Assembly: GCF_040786275.1 (NCBI RefSeq)
Contig: NZ_JBFMVT010000002.1
Location: forward strand, 3,720,001-3,784,000
Direction: 5' to 3'
DNA: 64,000 bases
Source: Buttiauxella gaviniae
Lineage (GTDB): Bacteria > Pseudomonadota > Gammaproteobacteria > Enterobacterales > Enterobacteriaceae
Part shown: positions 17,398 to 27,283 of the stretch, one piece after another
How the letters are laid out: each line of letters starts with the position of its first letter
How positions within the stretch are numbered: the first letter of the stretch is position 1
Program-made: the position numbers and the translations under genes
The notes under the pieces: generated by a model
Told to the model about the DNA's origin: nothing
Database searches by the model: none
The model's input: the letters and a program-made list of their open reading frames with translations, nothing else

Positions 17398-18213
17398 TTA
17401 TTTAAGAGGGATAAAGTGATCAAGACCCTCTTTCCAGCCTTCAGGGCCATAGGCCTGCGTGCGATAGACCCGCTGGGCGTTATCATTTTGTAGCGTCACC
17501 GCCTGGCGGCTATAGCCTTTGACGATCACAGCATAATCAACGCTTTCGAGCAGCGGTGCATCGGCTGGACTGTCGCCAAGCCCAAGGGTGATATGGGGTT
17601 TCCCTTCGCGATGCTGAAACTGCTCTTGTAGCCAGTGAAGCGCTTTATCTTTGCCCGCCTGCATGTCCAGAACATGCCAGAATCGCCCGCCCTGCAACAT
17701 CATCAAACCCAGCGCCGCGAGCTGGTCATTAAATGCTGCCAACTGTTCGTCGGTATCCCGCCAGATTAAGGTTTCCGAGGCTTCGCTGAGTTTGGCAAGA
17801 CTTGCCTGGTTGCGGGTAAGCCCCGTCAATTCGCACAGGGTACTTTCGTCGACATCGGCGAAGCAGGTGAATTTAAAACCAAACTTTTGGCGCAGCTTAT
17901 CAAGCAGGGAGAACAGTTCTTCATGGCGAATGCCGGTTAACAGGCGAGGGTAGTCTTTATGGTCGCTCCAGCGCGCATCAAGTTGAATCACCGCCCCGTT
18001 CTCTGCGATAAACGCCTGCCCGGTTAAGGCCAGGGCATTTTGCCAGTCAATAATTTCCGCCGCGCTTTTCGCGCTACACAAAATTAAGGGGATATTGTGG
18101 TCGCGTAATACCTCAATCCACGGACGTGCGGCTTCCCAATTGTAGGAATGATGTTCCAGTAGCGTGCCATCAAGATCGGAAACAATTAATAACGGTTCGT
18201 GCAACTGCGGCAT
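17398..18213 (-). CDS. yedP: HAD-family mannosyl-3-phosphoglycerate phosphatase-like protein YedP
   Basis: A HAD superfamily phosphatase of 271 residues. Motif I is VSDLDGTLL (nucleophile Asp near the N-terminus), motif II lies in LILCSAKSAAE and motif IV in LGLGDSPADAPLLE. It corresponds to E. coli YedP, annotated as a mannosyl-3-phosphoglycerate phosphatase; no synthase is nearby, so the true substrate is uncertain. The ATG at 18213 has an AGGAG site; the frame opens seven codons upstream. Confidence 0.92.
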   Translation of the reverse strand: MPQLHEPLLIVSDLDGTLLEHHSYNWEAARPWIEVLRDHNIPLILCSAKSAAEIIDWQNALALTGQAFIAENGAVIQLDARWSDHKDYPRLLTGIRHEELFSLLDKLRQKFGFKFTCFADVDESTLCELTGLTRNQASLAKLSEASETLIWRDTDEQLAAFNDQLAALGLMMLQGGRFWHVLDMQAGKDKALHWLQEQFQHREGKPHITLGLGDSPADAPLLESVDYAVIVKGYSRQAVTLQNDNAQRVYRTQAYGPEGWKEGLDHFIPLK

Positions 18214-18426
18214 GGCGCTTCTCCTAAAATTCAAAAACAGTGATCCTGATAGATAGGAAAACTCTCAATTAAAATTTTATCTAATCATAAATAAGTAGAC
18301 GCACTGACGCGTCCAGGCCGCGACGCATAAGGATTTACGGCGTTTTTTGCCGTGTCCATTGTCACTTTTCAGCTATCCATACTATGAATATTTCATTGTT
18401 TTGAAATAAATTTACGGTAATGTGAG

Positions 18427-18514
18427 CACACATCAGATTTCCTGATGTAACGAATTTTTCAAGTGCTTCTTGCGTACGCAAGTTTCATCCCGGCTTTCTT
18501 GCCGGGATTCTTTT
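18427..18514 (+). ncRNA. dsrA: Small regulatory RNA DsrA
   Basis: The sequence matches E. coli DsrA over its three stem-loops: ACACATCAGATTTCCTG (rpoS-pairing hairpin), TAACGAATTTT (the A/U-rich linker that pairs with hns and binds Hfq) and AAGTGCTTCTTGC...GCAAGTTTCATCCCG, then a terminator hairpin CCCGGC...GCCGGG with TTCTTTT. A TAATGT -10-like box lies 5 bases upstream. DsrA is an Hfq-dependent sRNA that activates rpoS and represses hns translation. Location between yedP and yodD/dsrB is the same as in E. coli. The central hairpin tip and terminator stem differ in sequence but keep pairing. Confidence 0.93.
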
Positions 18515-18515
18515 A

Positions 18516-18731
18516 TCAGCGGTTCACTTCGTTAACGCTAAAATCATGGATATCCAGCTCAAAAGCCTCCGCAAGTTCGGAATAGGTGTGCCATGTGCGG
18601 CCATCGATACTTACCCGATGCGGATCGTCATTGGCACGCGTCACCTCGCTTTCGCTTATCTCATTGATGGCCGCTAACAGCGCATCAACATCAATGCCTG
18701 CGGTTTCATTGAGCTCTTTCGCGGTCTTCAT
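18516..18731 (-). CDS. yodD: Small conserved protein YodD
   Basis: A 71-residue acidic protein similar to E. coli YodD: MKTAKE at the start, VDALLAAINEISESEV in the centre and ELAEAFELDIHDFSV.EVNR at the end. It is a few residues shorter than the E. coli form because of an N-terminal gap. The E. coli gene is linked to stress responses. It converges on the dsrA terminator, two bases away. Confidence 0.9.
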   Translation of the reverse strand: MKTAKELNETAGIDVDALLAAINEISESEVTRANDDPHRVSIDGRTWHTYSELAEAFELDIHDFSVNEVNR

Positions 18732-18861
18732 GCTGTCGCCCTCCAGATGTACCCGAGTGTAAGTATAGACGGTTAACTAAATGCTCACGGCGGCTTACCA
18801 TCCGATGCGAATGAGTCGTTTTTGATCTACACTGGCACAAAGAAACCGGAGGACTTTTGTT

Positions 18862-19050
18862 ATGAATATCAACGATCGCGTCACAGTCAAAACCGATGGC
18901 GGCCCGCGTCGGCCAGGCGTTGTGTTAGCAGTCGAGCAATTTAGTGAAGGGACGATGTATCTGGTGTCGCTCGAGGAGTACCCGCTGGGCATCTGGTTCT
19001 TTAACGAGTTAGGCCACCCGGACGGTATTTTTGTGGAGCGCTCTGAATAA
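18862..19050 (+). CDS. dsrB: Small conserved protein DsrB
   Basis: A 62-residue protein nearly identical to E. coli DsrB ([20 protein letters not shown], then GIWFFNE.GH.DGIFVE). Its function is unknown; the E. coli gene is RpoS-dependent. It is divergent from yodD. Confidence 0.93.
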   Translation: MNINDRVTVKTDGGPRRPGVVLAVEQFSEGTMYLVSLEEYPLGIWFFNELGHPDGIFVERSE

Positions 19051-19059
19051 TCTATTTTC

Positions 19060-19129
19060 GGTGGATGACGCTTGCGCTTATCCACCCTACAAATTTCGGT
19101 TTGTAGGCCGGGTAAGCGCAGCGCCACCC
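19060..19129. repeat. REP/BIME-type palindromic repeat between dsrB and rcsA
   Basis: Two imperfect palindromic units in opposite orientation: GGTGGATGACGC...ATCCACCCTAC and GTAGGCCGGGTAAGCGC...CCACCC, joined by a short linker. They fill the gap between the convergent dsrB and rcsA genes. Related copies lie at 25841-25913, 42828-42862 and 43936-43970. Confidence 0.8.
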
Positions 19130-19133
19130 GTCA

Positions 19134-19757
19134 TCAACGTAAATTAACAAAAATCCCGTTGGTAACATTATCGGTCAAACGCACCACGTGATAAATCACC
19201 TGCTTATTGTGCGTCTTTATCTTGCGTTTAATATTGCCTTTGTGAGAGGAGACCGTTTTCGCTTTGATATTCATCTGGTCGGATATTTGAATCGTGCCTT
19301 GTCCGGACATCCACATTTTAAGCATACTGGACTCGGTACGGCTTAATGATAACGTGGGTAAATTAATATGCCCGATGCAGTGCGCATTCTTTGCTAAATA
19401 TTCTGAAAGGATTTCGTCCAGTGATTCTGGTTTTATAGATTTTGAACTGATCAGTAGATTGCTGCGGACCAAAAGATATTCATCAAAATGAATATTGGCT
19501 ATCGCCATAAACACCAGAAATAAAGTATTGGGATGCTGATTAATGATCTGCTTAATTCGCTCGCTACTTTGCGCATCATGAATAAAACAGTCTTCATTAA
19601 TAAACACCACATTCGGCGTCTGAGTTTCACAGGCGAGCGAGAGTTCCTCTATCGTCTCGACGTTGGTCATCTGTCGTTTTCGGATACCACGGCTGGTCAA
19701 ATATCCTGTTAATCCCAACCGGGTATAGCTGCATAGGTCCATAATGATCGTTGACAT
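19134..19757 (-). CDS. rcsA: Capsule and motility regulator RcsA
   Basis: RcsA (207 residues) is the auxiliary partner of RcsB. The heterodimer activates capsule (colanic acid) genes and represses flhDC. The N-terminus [20 protein letters not shown] and the C-terminal LuxR-type helix-turn-helix ([43 protein letters not shown]) are as in E. coli. RcsA is a Lon substrate. It lies next to fliR, and an RcsAB box lies 176 bases upstream of its start. Confidence 0.96.
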   Translation of the reverse strand: MSTIIMDLCSYTRLGLTGYLTSRGIRKRQMTNVETIEELSLACETQTPNVVFINEDCFIHDAQSSERIKQIINQHPNTLFLVFMAIANIHFDEYLLVRSNLLISSKSIKPESLDEILSEYLAKNAHCIGHINLPTLSLSRTESSMLKMWMSGQGTIQISDQMNIKAKTVSSHKGNIKRKIKTHNKQVIYHVVRLTDNVTNGIFVNLR

Positions 19758-19932
19758 AATCCCCCACCCGTAATCGTAATGTTGTATTTTAGGCGTAATT
19801 ACTATCTAGTAAAGTTATGTATAATTTGTTAAGAATGCTCTCAAAGTAAAGTGAATGTTGCGTTATGTGAGATAGCTAAAAGCATATAAGCCACGCCGGA
19901 TATATCCTGGTGGATGTTATTCATGAATGCTT

Positions 19933-19947
19933 TTAGGAATATCCTCA
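19933..19947 (-). promoter_or_regulatory. RcsAB box upstream of rcsA
   Basis: TTAGGAATATCCTCA (read on the minus strand TGAGGATATTCCTAA) closely matches the RcsAB consensus and the autoregulatory box of E. coli rcsA. It is about 180 bases upstream of the rcsA start and 26 bases from the end of fliR. It is expected to mediate RcsA autoactivation. Confidence 0.75.
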
Positions 19948-19972
19948 GGAAGGCATTGCAAACGATGTGGGA

Positions 19973-20758
19973 TTAATTGGCGGGGATCTCACTGACAATA
20001 TCGGCGAGTAAATTAAATACTTCACTAAATAAATGCTCGGTGAACGGAGCCATTAAAGGAATTAATGCCGTCATCACTAATATGCCAACCGCAAGCGTGA
20101 GCGGAAAACCAATCACAAACACCGAAAGCTGGGGTGACATACGGTTAAGCAAACCGAGGGCAATGTTCAGCGTCAGCAGCAGTGTAATCAGCGGCAGCGC
20201 GAGCATTAACCCATTGAGGAAGATCAGCCCGCCTGCACGCGTCAGCGCCATAAAAGCGTTACTGTTAATCGGATTCCCGCCGATGGGCAGAGTATGAAAT
20301 GTGTCGACCAGCATCGAAATCAGCCACAGATGGCCGTTAAACACCAGAAAAAGCAGCATCGCCAGCATGTCCATAAAGCGGGCAAGCACCGGCATATTTA
20401 AACGGCTTCCAGGGTCAAAGAAGGTGGCGAATGAGAGCCCCATCTGCAGGCCGATGATCTCCCCGGCGGTGCGCACGGCGGCAAAAGCAAACTGCATCGT
20501 AAAGCCCAGCGCGATGCCAATCAGAATTTGCTGCGCGGCGAGCCAAAACCCTGCCGCGGAGAAAATCGTCACGCTGCTTGAGGGAATCGTGGGTGCGATT
20601 ATCCAGGTAATCATCAGCGCCAGGCCAACTTTTACCTTTTTGGAAATGGCACGTTCACTCAGAATCGGGGCGGTAGAAATCAGAGCCAAAACGCGTAGAA
20701 ATGGCCAGAATCCCATACTCAATAACGTGAGCCACTGCCCGCTATCAATGTGAATCAT
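19973..20758 (-). CDS. fliR: Flagellar export gate protein FliR
   Basis: FliR (261 residues, polytopic) forms the export gate of the flagellar type III secretion system with FliP and FliQ. It begins [27 protein letters not shown] and carries the conserved [17 protein letters not shown] loop. It is the last gene of the fliFGHIJK-LMNOPQR gene set; its ATG overlaps the fliQ stop (ATGA). Confidence 0.97.
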   Translation of the reverse strand: MIHIDSGQWLTLLSMGFWPFLRVLALISTAPILSERAISKKVKVGLALMITWIIAPTIPSSSVTIFSAAGFWLAAQQILIGIALGFTMQFAFAAVRTAGEIIGLQMGLSFATFFDPGSRLNMPVLARFMDMLAMLLFLVFNGHLWLISMLVDTFHTLPIGGNPINSNAFMALTRAGGLIFLNGLMLALPLITLLLTLNIALGLLNRMSPQLSVFVIGFPLTLAVGILVMTALIPLMAPFTEHLFSEVFNLLADIVSEIPAN

Positions 20759-21024
20759 CCAATATTCATCGGAATATTCGTCAGCAGCGTGCGCATATAA
20801 TCCAGCAGCAGATTAAGCATCCACGGCCCGGCAACGATAATGGTGACAAACACGGCAAGGATTTTGGGAATAAACGAAAGCGTCATTTCGTTTATCTGGG
20901 TAGCGGCCTGCAACATACTGATCACCAGACCCGTCACCAGGGCGACCATCAACAACGGGGCGGCGAGCGCCAAAGCCACTTTCATCGCTTCGGTGCCCAT
21001 CATCATGACTGACTCAGGCGTCAT
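20755..21024 (-). CDS. fliQ: Flagellar export gate protein FliQ
   Basis: FliQ (89 residues) has two membrane helices flanking the conserved [19 protein letters not shown] segment. It forms part of the helical FliPQR export gate. It starts 11 bases after fliP ends and overlaps fliR by 4 bases. Confidence 0.97.
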   Translation of the reverse strand: MTPESVMMMGTEAMKVALALAAPLLMVALVTGLVISMLQAATQINEMTLSFIPKILAVFVTIIVAGPWMLNLLLDYMRTLLTNIPMNIG

Positions 21025-21035
21025 CTTCTTCCCCT

Positions 21036-21773
21036 TTAACTGTAGAAACTTTGCGCAAGCGAGCCCACCAGCAACTGCCAGCCATCCACCAATACAAAAA
21101 GCATTAATTTGAAGGGCAGGGCAATGGTTGCCGGGGGCACCATCATCATCCCCAGCGCCATCAGGACGCTGGCGATCACCAGGTCGATAATCAAAAACGG
21201 AATAAAGACCGTAAAGCCAATCTGGAAGGCGGTTTTCAGCTCGCTGGTGACGTAAGCCGGTAGCAGGATGCGCATCGGCACCACGTCCGGACCTTCGAGC
21301 GGTGGGGTATTCGCCAGACGCGCAAACAGCGCGAGATCCGCTTCACGCGTTTGTCGCAACATGAACTCGCGCAGCGGCTTTGACCCTTTTTCCAGGGCTT
21401 CATCCATCTGGATTTTGTTTTCGCTAAACGGCTGATAGGCATCGGTATAAATTTTATCGAACACCGGCGCCATAATGAAAAACGTCAGGAATAGCGCCAG
21501 GCCAAGCAAGACCTGGTTAGGCGGTGCAGACGGGGTGCCTAACGCGCTGCGTAACAGGCCAAAAACAATAATGATGCGTGTGAAGCTGGTCATCATTAGC
21601 AAAATGGCCGGTAAAAACGTCAGTGAGGTAATAAAGACCAGCGTTTGTACCGGCAGCGACCAACTCTGACCGCCGTTTGCCATCGGCTGGCTGACAAACC
21701 CCGGCAGTTGAGCGAAGGCAGTAGGCATTACCAACAGCAGGCCGAGCAACGAGAAGGGGAGCCAACGTTTCAT
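21036..21773 (-). CDS. fliP: Flagellar export gate protein FliP
   Basis: FliP (245 residues) has a cleavable N-terminal signal ([22 protein letters not shown]) and the conserved [35 protein letters not shown] region, then [23 protein letters not shown]. It is the pentameric core of the export gate. The ATG at 21773 overlaps the fliO stop by one base; an in-frame TTG one codon upstream is not the likely start. Confidence 0.97.
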   Translation of the reverse strand: MKRWLPFSLLGLLLVMPTAFAQLPGFVSQPMANGGQSWSLPVQTLVFITSLTFLPAILLMMTSFTRIIIVFGLLRSALGTPSAPPNQVLLGLALFLTFFIMAPVFDKIYTDAYQPFSENKIQMDEALEKGSKPLREFMLRQTREADLALFARLANTPPLEGPDVVPMRILLPAYVTSELKTAFQIGFTVFIPFLIIDLVIASVLMALGMMMVPPATIALPFKLMLFVLVDGWQLLVGSLAQSFYS

Positions 21774-22150
21774 CAATCTTTCCCGTTACGTTTAAGCAGG
21801 GTTTTCATCAGACTCTGGAAATCCGCAGGCGGCGCTGGCGAGACAATTTCGCTCACCGGTGCGGCTGGCAGCGTGTGCAAATGGGTGATTTGCCCGGCGG
21901 TGACGCCGAGCACCAGGCGCGCGTCCTGCACATCCACAATCACCACGCGTTCACGCGGGCCAACGCTGCAACTGGCGCTGACTTTCATCTCTTTGCTCGA
22001 ACCCGTTTTGGGCGCAAAGCCAAAGCGTTTGGCGACCCAGGCGGCAAGCAGAATGAAAATAATAATCGCCGTTAACGCGCCGCTCACCTGCACCAGCGTT
22101 GAACCGGCGCTGGTGGTGGCAGGTTGTTGTACCGTAGCCTGGGTTTTCAT
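21773..22150 (-). CDS. fliO: Flagellar assembly protein FliO
   Basis: FliO (125 residues) has a single N-terminal membrane helix ([25 protein letters not shown]) and a cytoplasmic tail with [17 protein letters not shown]. It acts as a chaperone for assembly of the FliP ring. It is 3 bases after fliN. Confidence 0.94.
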   Translation of the reverse strand: MKTQATVQQPATTSAGSTLVQVSGALTAIIIFILLAAWVAKRFGFAPKTGSSKEMKVSASCSVGPRERVVIVDVQDARLVLGVTAGQITHLHTLPAAPVSEIVSPAPPADFQSLMKTLLKRNGKD

Positions 22151-22153
22151 GGC

Positions 22154-22564
22154 TTAGCGGCTCAGGCGACGCATACGTTCAGACGGGGTAATGATGTCCG
22201 TGATACGTACACCGTATTTATCCGCCACCACGACCACTTCGCCCTGGGCAATCAAATAGCCGTTAATCAGAATATCGAGCGGTTCGCCCGCTAAACCATC
22301 CAGCGCAACAACGGAACCCTGCGATAAACGCAGCAGCTCTTTAATCGTCATGCGCGTGCGACCCAGCTCCACCGTCAGTTTGACGGGAATATCCATAATC
22401 AGGTCGATGTCCTGCATCGCCCCGGCCACGTCATTCCCTTCCAGCGCGCGGAACACGCTGTCGGCGGTACTTTTGGTGGAGACTTTCTGTTCGTTTAGCG
22501 CATCAGCCCACAGATCGTCCACGGAGCCTGCATTGTCGTCGGACGGTTGATTAATATCACTCAT
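22154..22564 (-). CDS. fliN: Flagellar motor switch protein FliN
   Basis: FliN (136 residues) forms the base of the C-ring. An acidic N-terminus is followed by the SpoA/SMR domain with the hallmark MDIPVKLTVELGRTRMTI and SVVALDGLAGEPLDILINGYLIAQGEVVVV. It binds CheY-P with FliM and docks FliH. The start overlaps the fliM stop (ATGA). Confidence 0.97.
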   Translation of the reverse strand: MSDINQPSDDNAGSVDDLWADALNEQKVSTKSTADSVFRALEGNDVAGAMQDIDLIMDIPVKLTVELGRTRMTIKELLRLSQGSVVALDGLAGEPLDILINGYLIAQGEVVVVADKYGVRITDIITPSERMRRLSR

Positions 22565-23565
22565 TTGGGCTGTTCCTCGTTCAGCGAATTCAGTATCGGG
22601 TTGATCAAATGTTCGACGCGCAAAGCGTACTGGCCGTTAAGCGTGCCGTACTGACTGGTCAGGACCGGAACACCGTCAACGTGTGCCAGGATCCGGTCCG
22701 GTTTATCAATCGGCAGTACGTCGCCCGGCTTCAATTTTAAAATTTGTGATAAGCGCAGCGGGATGTCAGCGAAGTTCGCGATCAGTTCCAGCTCGGAATG
22801 CTGTACCTGGCGCACTAACGTATCGCGCCAGCTCTGGTCTTCCTGGCGGGAGTTTTCCAGCGGCGGGTTTACCAGCAGCTCGCGCAGCGGTTCAATCATG
22901 CTGAACGGCAGGCAGATATTAAACTCGCCGGTCAAGTTGCCGATTTCCACGTGGAACGGCGTATTCACTACAATATCGTTAGGCGACGTGGTGATATTGG
23001 TGAATTTCACCTGCATTTCGGAACGCACATATTCCACTTCGAGCGGATAAATGGCTTTCCATGCATCGCTATAGGATTCCAGCGCCAGCTTCAGCATGCG
23101 GTTAATCACGCGCTGTTCGGTGTGGGTAAACTCCCGGCCTTCCACCTTGGTGGGGAAGCGGCCGTCGCCGCCGAATAAGTTATCAACGGCGATAAAAACC
23201 AGGCTCGGTGAAAACACGAATAAACCGGTGCCGCGCAGCGGTTTGAGGTGCATCAGGTTGAGGTTGGTGGGTACCGGCAAATTACGGGCAAATTCGTGAT
23301 ACGGCTGAATGCGAATCGCCCCGACGGTAATGTCTGGGCTGCGGCGTAATAGGTTAAACAGCCCCATACGGAACTGACGCGCAAACCGCTCGTTGATGAT
23401 CTCTAATGCCTGGAGACGCTCGCGCACCACGCGGCGTTGGGTATTAGGATCGTACGGACGAATGTCGGTTTCGTTGACGACGCTGGTTTTGGGTTCGTCA
23501 GCGTTATCGCTGTCGCCGTTTAACAGCGCGTCAATTTCGGCCTGAGAAAGAATGCTATCGCCCAT
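22561..23565 (-). CDS. fliM: Flagellar motor switch protein FliM
   Basis: FliM (334 residues) is the CheY-P-binding C-ring protein. The N-terminal CheY-binding peptide SILSQAEIDALLN is intact, followed by the CheC-like middle domain (with LKPLRGTGLFVFSPSLVF) and a C-terminal SpoA domain. The frame continues 23 codons upstream, but MGDSILSQAEID at 23565 is the family start. It begins 5 bases after fliL. Confidence 0.97.
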   Translation of the reverse strand: MGDSILSQAEIDALLNGDSDNADEPKTSVVNETDIRPYDPNTQRRVVRERLQALEIINERFARQFRMGLFNLLRRSPDITVGAIRIQPYHEFARNLPVPTNLNLMHLKPLRGTGLFVFSPSLVFIAVDNLFGGDGRFPTKVEGREFTHTEQRVINRMLKLALESYSDAWKAIYPLEVEYVRSEMQVKFTNITTSPNDIVVNTPFHVEIGNLTGEFNICLPFSMIEPLRELLVNPPLENSRQEDQSWRDTLVRQVQHSELELIANFADIPLRLSQILKLKPGDVLPIDKPDRILAHVDGVPVLTSQYGTLNGQYALRVEHLINPILNSLNEEQPK

Positions 23566-23569
23566 GGGA

Positions 23570-24037
23570 TTACCGCAAAATAAAGGCGGTATACAGCACG
23601 TCGCTGACTGCCTGTTGAGGTTGACCGGCGACAAGCGGCGGAGCCAAAGTGTTCTTTATGGCTTCAACCAGCTTCTGTTTGCCTTCATCGGTGGCAAGCG
23701 CCGCGCTATCCTGGCGGGAAAACAGCAGCAGCAAACGGCTGCGCACTTCCGGCAGAAACTCGCTCAAACGCTGGCGCGTGGCTTCATCTTTCAGACGCAA
23801 TGTGATGCCGATGTACAGCACGCGGTCAGCATCACCGAGGTTCACGGTGAAGGTATCCAGTGCGAAAAACACCGGCGCTGGCGGTGGCTCAGGCGCTTTA
23901 ACTTGCGCAGAGGCAGGCTGCTGCTGCATACGCCAGTAGCTATAGCCCGCGGTAGCACAGGCTGCAAGAGTAATCAGGACCAGTAACGGCATCCAGATGG
24001 AGCGCTTGCGGCCTTTTGGCAAAGCGTTGTCAGTCAT
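23570..24037 (-). CDS. fliL: Flagellar basal body protein FliL
   Basis: FliL (155 residues) has a single membrane helix ([23 protein letters not shown]) and a periplasmic domain containing [31 protein letters not shown]. It surrounds and stabilises the stator units. I chose [11 protein letters not shown] at 24037 to match known homologues; an ATG three codons upstream also has a possible ribosome site. The 124-base gap to fliK marks the likely start of the fliLMNOPQR unit. Confidence 0.95.
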   Translation of the reverse strand: MTDNALPKGRKRSIWMPLLVLITLAACATAGYSYWRMQQQPASAQVKAPEPPPAPVFFALDTFTVNLGDADRVLYIGITLRLKDEATRQRLSEFLPEVRSRLLLLFSRQDSAALATDEGKQKLVEAIKNTLAPPLVAGQPQQAVSDVLYTAFILR

Positions 24038-24161
24038 AAAACGCATCTTTCCTGTATCGGTACTGCATATGAATTAATTATCCCGCGTCGTCGGGCGTTC
24101 AAAGGCCCGAAAACAGGGGATATTTGTTGTTAACTCTGACGTTTAGCTTAGGGAACGCGTC

Positions 24162-25379
24162 TCAGGCAAAAATATCCACCGCGTTATTCCCCGACGCTAA
24201 ACGCTGCACGCTGGCAGGCACAGCAAGCGCTTCGCCATCACCCATTGACGGGAAAGTGCTTGCGGAACGCGGTGACTGTTGCGGATTTTGCCCCGACTGC
24301 TGTTGCTGCTGGCCCGCAAAACTTTCGCTGCTGATGCTGCTTTGGCCGAGCTGAATACCGCTTTCCGCCAGGGCAAGACGTAAGTTTGGCAGGGTGGCTT
24401 CAAGCGCCGCACGCACGTGGCTGTGAGCTGAAACCATCTGCAACTGCGCCTGGTTATCGTCAATCTTCATGCTGATTTGGATCTGGCCCAGATCTTCAGG
24501 GTGCAGGCGCAACTCGGCACTCTGCTGGCCCTGGCGGGTGAACAGCGTGATGTGCTGGCTGACGGCCTGCTGCCACTCCTGGCTTCCTAACTGCGCGCTA
24601 ATCTGCGGCGCTACGGGCACAGCAATTTGCGCTGTGGCAGGTGTGGCGACGGTTGCGCTACTGACGGTTGGCGTCAGCAGTGGGGAAGCGGTGCTGGTGT
24701 TGTTCGCTGCGGCATCACGGTTGCCATTTTCCGCGTTGCTTACGGTAAATGTTTTGGCATCCGGAAGAGGTTCAGCAGTGTTGGCCGGTACGCTTTTGGC
24801 GGCTGGTGTGGCATCGAGCGCTATTGTTTTATCTGACGCAGGGGCGTTTTTCGGTGCGTCATTTCCCGGCGCGTTTTTAATATCGCCGCCTGAAAGTAAT
24901 GATTTCAGGTCGACGGAAACATTTTTGTCACCTTCAGCCGGAATAGCGACTGCGCTGGTGGCAGGCAGTTGCTGCGGCAACATGGCAAACAGCGCGCTTA
25001 ATGCCTGCATATCAGCAGTGCTCAACGAGTGATCCTGCTCCTGCTGCGCTTCAACCTGTGCCAGTTTCTCGTCGCTGCCGGTTTTTTTCACGCTGGATAA
25101 CAGCGCGGACAAGCCTTCTGGCGTATCAAGATTATTCAGCAGCGACGCAAGCGTGGTTTTTTCATCGGCCGTAGCGCTACCTTTCGCAGCCGTTTTATTA
25201 AGCGCCGCTTCGAGTGATACGGTTTTGCCATCTGCCAGCGTGAGCTGGCCCGGTAACGCTTTGCCCAGCAGGCTCAGGAAATCTTCGCTGAAACCTTTGT
25301 CACCGGTTGCAGCACTCCCAGGGCCAGGCGTACTGCTTGCGACATCAGGAGAAGTTATCATCAGGGGCTGTGTAATCAT
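24162..25379 (-). CDS. fliK: Flagellar hook-length control protein FliK
   Basis: FliK (405 residues) is the secreted ruler that sets hook length and triggers the substrate switch. The long N-terminal and middle parts are Ala/Thr/Ser/Pro-rich and poorly conserved. The C-terminal domain is conserved: [41 protein letters not shown]. Its start overlaps the fliJ stop by 4 bases. Confidence 0.95.
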   Translation of the reverse strand: MITQPLMITSPDVASSTPGPGSAATGDKGFSEDFLSLLGKALPGQLTLADGKTVSLEAALNKTAAKGSATADEKTTLASLLNNLDTPEGLSALLSSVKKTGSDEKLAQVEAQQEQDHSLSTADMQALSALFAMLPQQLPATSAVAIPAEGDKNVSVDLKSLLSGGDIKNAPGNDAPKNAPASDKTIALDATPAAKSVPANTAEPLPDAKTFTVSNAENGNRDAAANNTSTASPLLTPTVSSATVATPATAQIAVPVAPQISAQLGSQEWQQAVSQHITLFTRQGQQSAELRLHPEDLGQIQISMKIDDNQAQLQMVSAHSHVRAALEATLPNLRLALAESGIQLGQSSISSESFAGQQQQQSGQNPQQSPRSASTFPSMGDGEALAVPASVQRLASGNNAVDIFA

Positions 25380-25819
25380 TCTACTTTCCTCAGTGTTGCC
25401 CGCTGGGCATATTCATCCATCTGTTTTTGATCGAGCTTGTTTTCAGCCAGCAGCATCTGGGCGGCTTTTCTGTCCTGCAACGTGCTCCAGGCCTGCAATC
25501 TTTTTTGCTTCTCTTGCCAGAGATTCAGCGCCTGGCTGACTTTGTTATTCCACTGCAAAAGCAGCTGGCGATGCTGGTCGATAGCCTTCTCCAGCGTCTG
25601 TATAAATTGCTGATAATTTTGCCAGCGGTTACTGGCAATGCCCTGAGCCATGCTGTCATTGAGGCTGGAGCTGTACTCATACTGATAGTTGATCAGCATA
25701 GTGAGCTGCTCTTCCGCCTGCTGGCAGCCGCGGCGCATCTCCCCTAAGCGTACCGCCGCATCCTCAACCTCTTTCTGGGCAAGGTCGCGCAGGGTATCCA
25801 GGGCTGTGCTTTGGTTCAT
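25376..25819 (-). CDS. fliJ: Flagellar export stalk protein FliJ
   Basis: FliJ (147 residues) is a coiled-coil protein that acts like the rotor stalk of the FliI ATPase and contacts FlhA. Long heptad-rich helices are evident ([23 protein letters not shown], then [16 protein letters not shown]). It is separated from fliI by a BIME repeat rather than the usual tight junction. Confidence 0.95.
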   Translation of the reverse strand: MNQSTALDTLRDLAQKEVEDAAVRLGEMRRGCQQAEEQLTMLINYQYEYSSSLNDSMAQGIASNRWQNYQQFIQTLEKAIDQHRQLLLQWNNKVSQALNLWQEKQKRLQAWSTLQDRKAAQMLLAENKLDQKQMDEYAQRATLRKVE

Positions 25820-25840
25820 GATGTCCTCCCACCAAATCCT

Positions 25841-25913
25841 GTCGGGTGGCGCTGCGCTTACCCAACCTACGAAAGGCCGTTGTAGGGGGGATAAGCGACA
25901 GCGCCATCCACCG
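25841..25913. repeat. REP/BIME-type palindromic repeat between fliI and fliJ
   Basis: Two opposed palindromic units, GTCGGGTGGCGCTGCGC...CCAACCTAC and GTAGGGGGGATAAGCG...CCATCCACC. The unit lies inside the fliFGHIJK operon, where it may affect mRNA stability and the FliI to FliJ ratio. Confidence 0.8.
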
Positions 25914-25924
25914 ATTACCGGCCA

Positions 25925-27283
25925 TCAAACCGTCGGGAAAATAATCTCCAGAGACTGGCAAGCTTCTTCCCAACCGCTGCGCTCAAAAATCCCTTGTTGC
26001 AAAAAGGCTTCCAACTGCGGCCACAGCACAATGGCTTTATCGAGCTGCGGATCGCTGCCTTTGGCGTATGCCCCGACGCTGACCAAATCGCGGTTGCGCT
26101 GGAAGCTGGATAACAGTTGTTTGAAATGCCGTACCCGCGCGTAGTGCTCATCGGTAATCAGGGATGTCATGGCGCGGCTGATCGACGCTTCAATATCAAT
26201 GGCCGGGTAGTGCCCACCTTCAGCCAGGCGGCGTGACAGCACGATATGGCCGTCAAGAATGGCGCGCGCCGAGTCGGCAATCGGATCTTGCTGATCGTCA
26301 CCTTCGGTCAGAACCGTATAAAACGCGGTAATCGAACCGCCGCCGGAAATGCCGTTCCCCGCGCGCTCAACCAGCGCCGGAAGTTTGGCAAACACGGAAG
26401 GCGGGTAGCCTTTGGTGGCCGGAGGTTCGCCAATCGCCAGGGCGATTTCACGCTGCGCCATCGCGTAGCGGGTGAGGGAATCCATAATCAGCAGCACATG
26501 CTGACCGCGGTCGCGGAAATCTTCCGCAATGCGCGTGGCGTAGGCGGCACCCTGCATACGCAGCAGCGGGGAAACATCCGCAGGGGCGGCGATCACAACA
26601 GAGCGGGCGCGGCCTTCAGGGCCGAGAATGTTTTCGATAAAGTCTTTAACTTCACGCCCACGCTCGCCAATCAAACCCACCACAATCACATCGGCCTGGG
26701 TGTAGCGGGCCATCATCCCAAGCAGCACACTTTTACCCACGCCGGAACCGGCAAACAGCCCCATACGCTGCCCACGCCCAACCGTCAGCAGAGCGTTGAT
26801 TGGGCGCACGCCTACATCCAGAACGTGTACAATCGGCGTACGTTGTAAAGGGTTGAACGGAGCCGCACCGAGCGCACCAAGCGTGGTGGTTTCAGGGGCG
26901 GGAAGGCTGTCGAGCGGGCGTCCGCTGCCATCCAGCACGCGGCCCAACAGGGCAGGCCCCAGCGGCAATTGTTTCCCGCTGTGCAGGCCGCCTTCGCTGG
27001 TTGCCCTGGCGTAGACGCGCGCGCCGGGCAAAATCCCTTCCACTTCTTCAAGCGGCATCAGAAACAGCTTTTGGCCGTTAAAACCGACCACTTCACACTC
27101 AATATCGCGGGAATGCTGTTCGATAATACAGGTTGCGCCGAGCGGCAATTGCAGGCCGGTCGCCTCCAGCACCAGGCCGGTTGCCCGCGTCAGGCGGCCA
27201 TAACGGCGAACCGTGGGCATTTGCGACATGCGTGCTTCGAAATTGTCGAGCGTGTTTAGCCAGCGAGTCAGACGGGCAGTCAT
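25925..27283 (-). CDS. fliI: Flagellar export ATPase FliI
   Basis: FliI (452 residues) is the F1-beta-like hexameric ATPase of flagellar protein export. Walker A is [12 protein letters not shown], Walker B is [13 protein letters not shown], and the catalytic GERGREVK loop is present. The frame extends 10 codons upstream, but [17 protein letters not shown] at 27283 is the family start and overlaps the fliH stop by one base (TAATG). Confidence 0.97.
   Translation of the reverse strand: MTARLTRWLNTLDNFEARMSQMPTVRRYGRLTRATGLVLEATGLQLPLGATCIIEQHSRDIECEVVGFNGQKLFLMPLEEVEGILPGARVYARATSEGGLHSGKQLPLGPALLGRVLDGSGRPLDSLPAPETTTLGALGAAPFNPLQRTPIVHVLDVGVRPINALLTVGRGQRMGLFAGSGVGKSVLLGMMARYTQADVIVVGLIGERGREVKDFIENILGPEGRARSVVIAAPADVSPLLRMQGAAYATRIAEDFRDRGQHVLLIMDSLTRYAMAQREIALAIGEPPATKGYPPSVFAKLPALVERAGNGISGGGSITAFYTVLTEGDDQQDPIADSARAILDGHIVLSRRLAEGGHYPAIDIEASISRAMTSLITDEHYARVRHFKQLLSSFQRNRDLVSVGAYAKGSDPQLDKAIVLWPQLEAFLQQGIFERSGWEEACQSLEIIFPTV

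Noticed and set aside
26246..26848. Long plus-strand 200-codon frame
   Set aside because: It is antisense to the highly conserved ATPase core of fliI and arises from GC-rich codon use.
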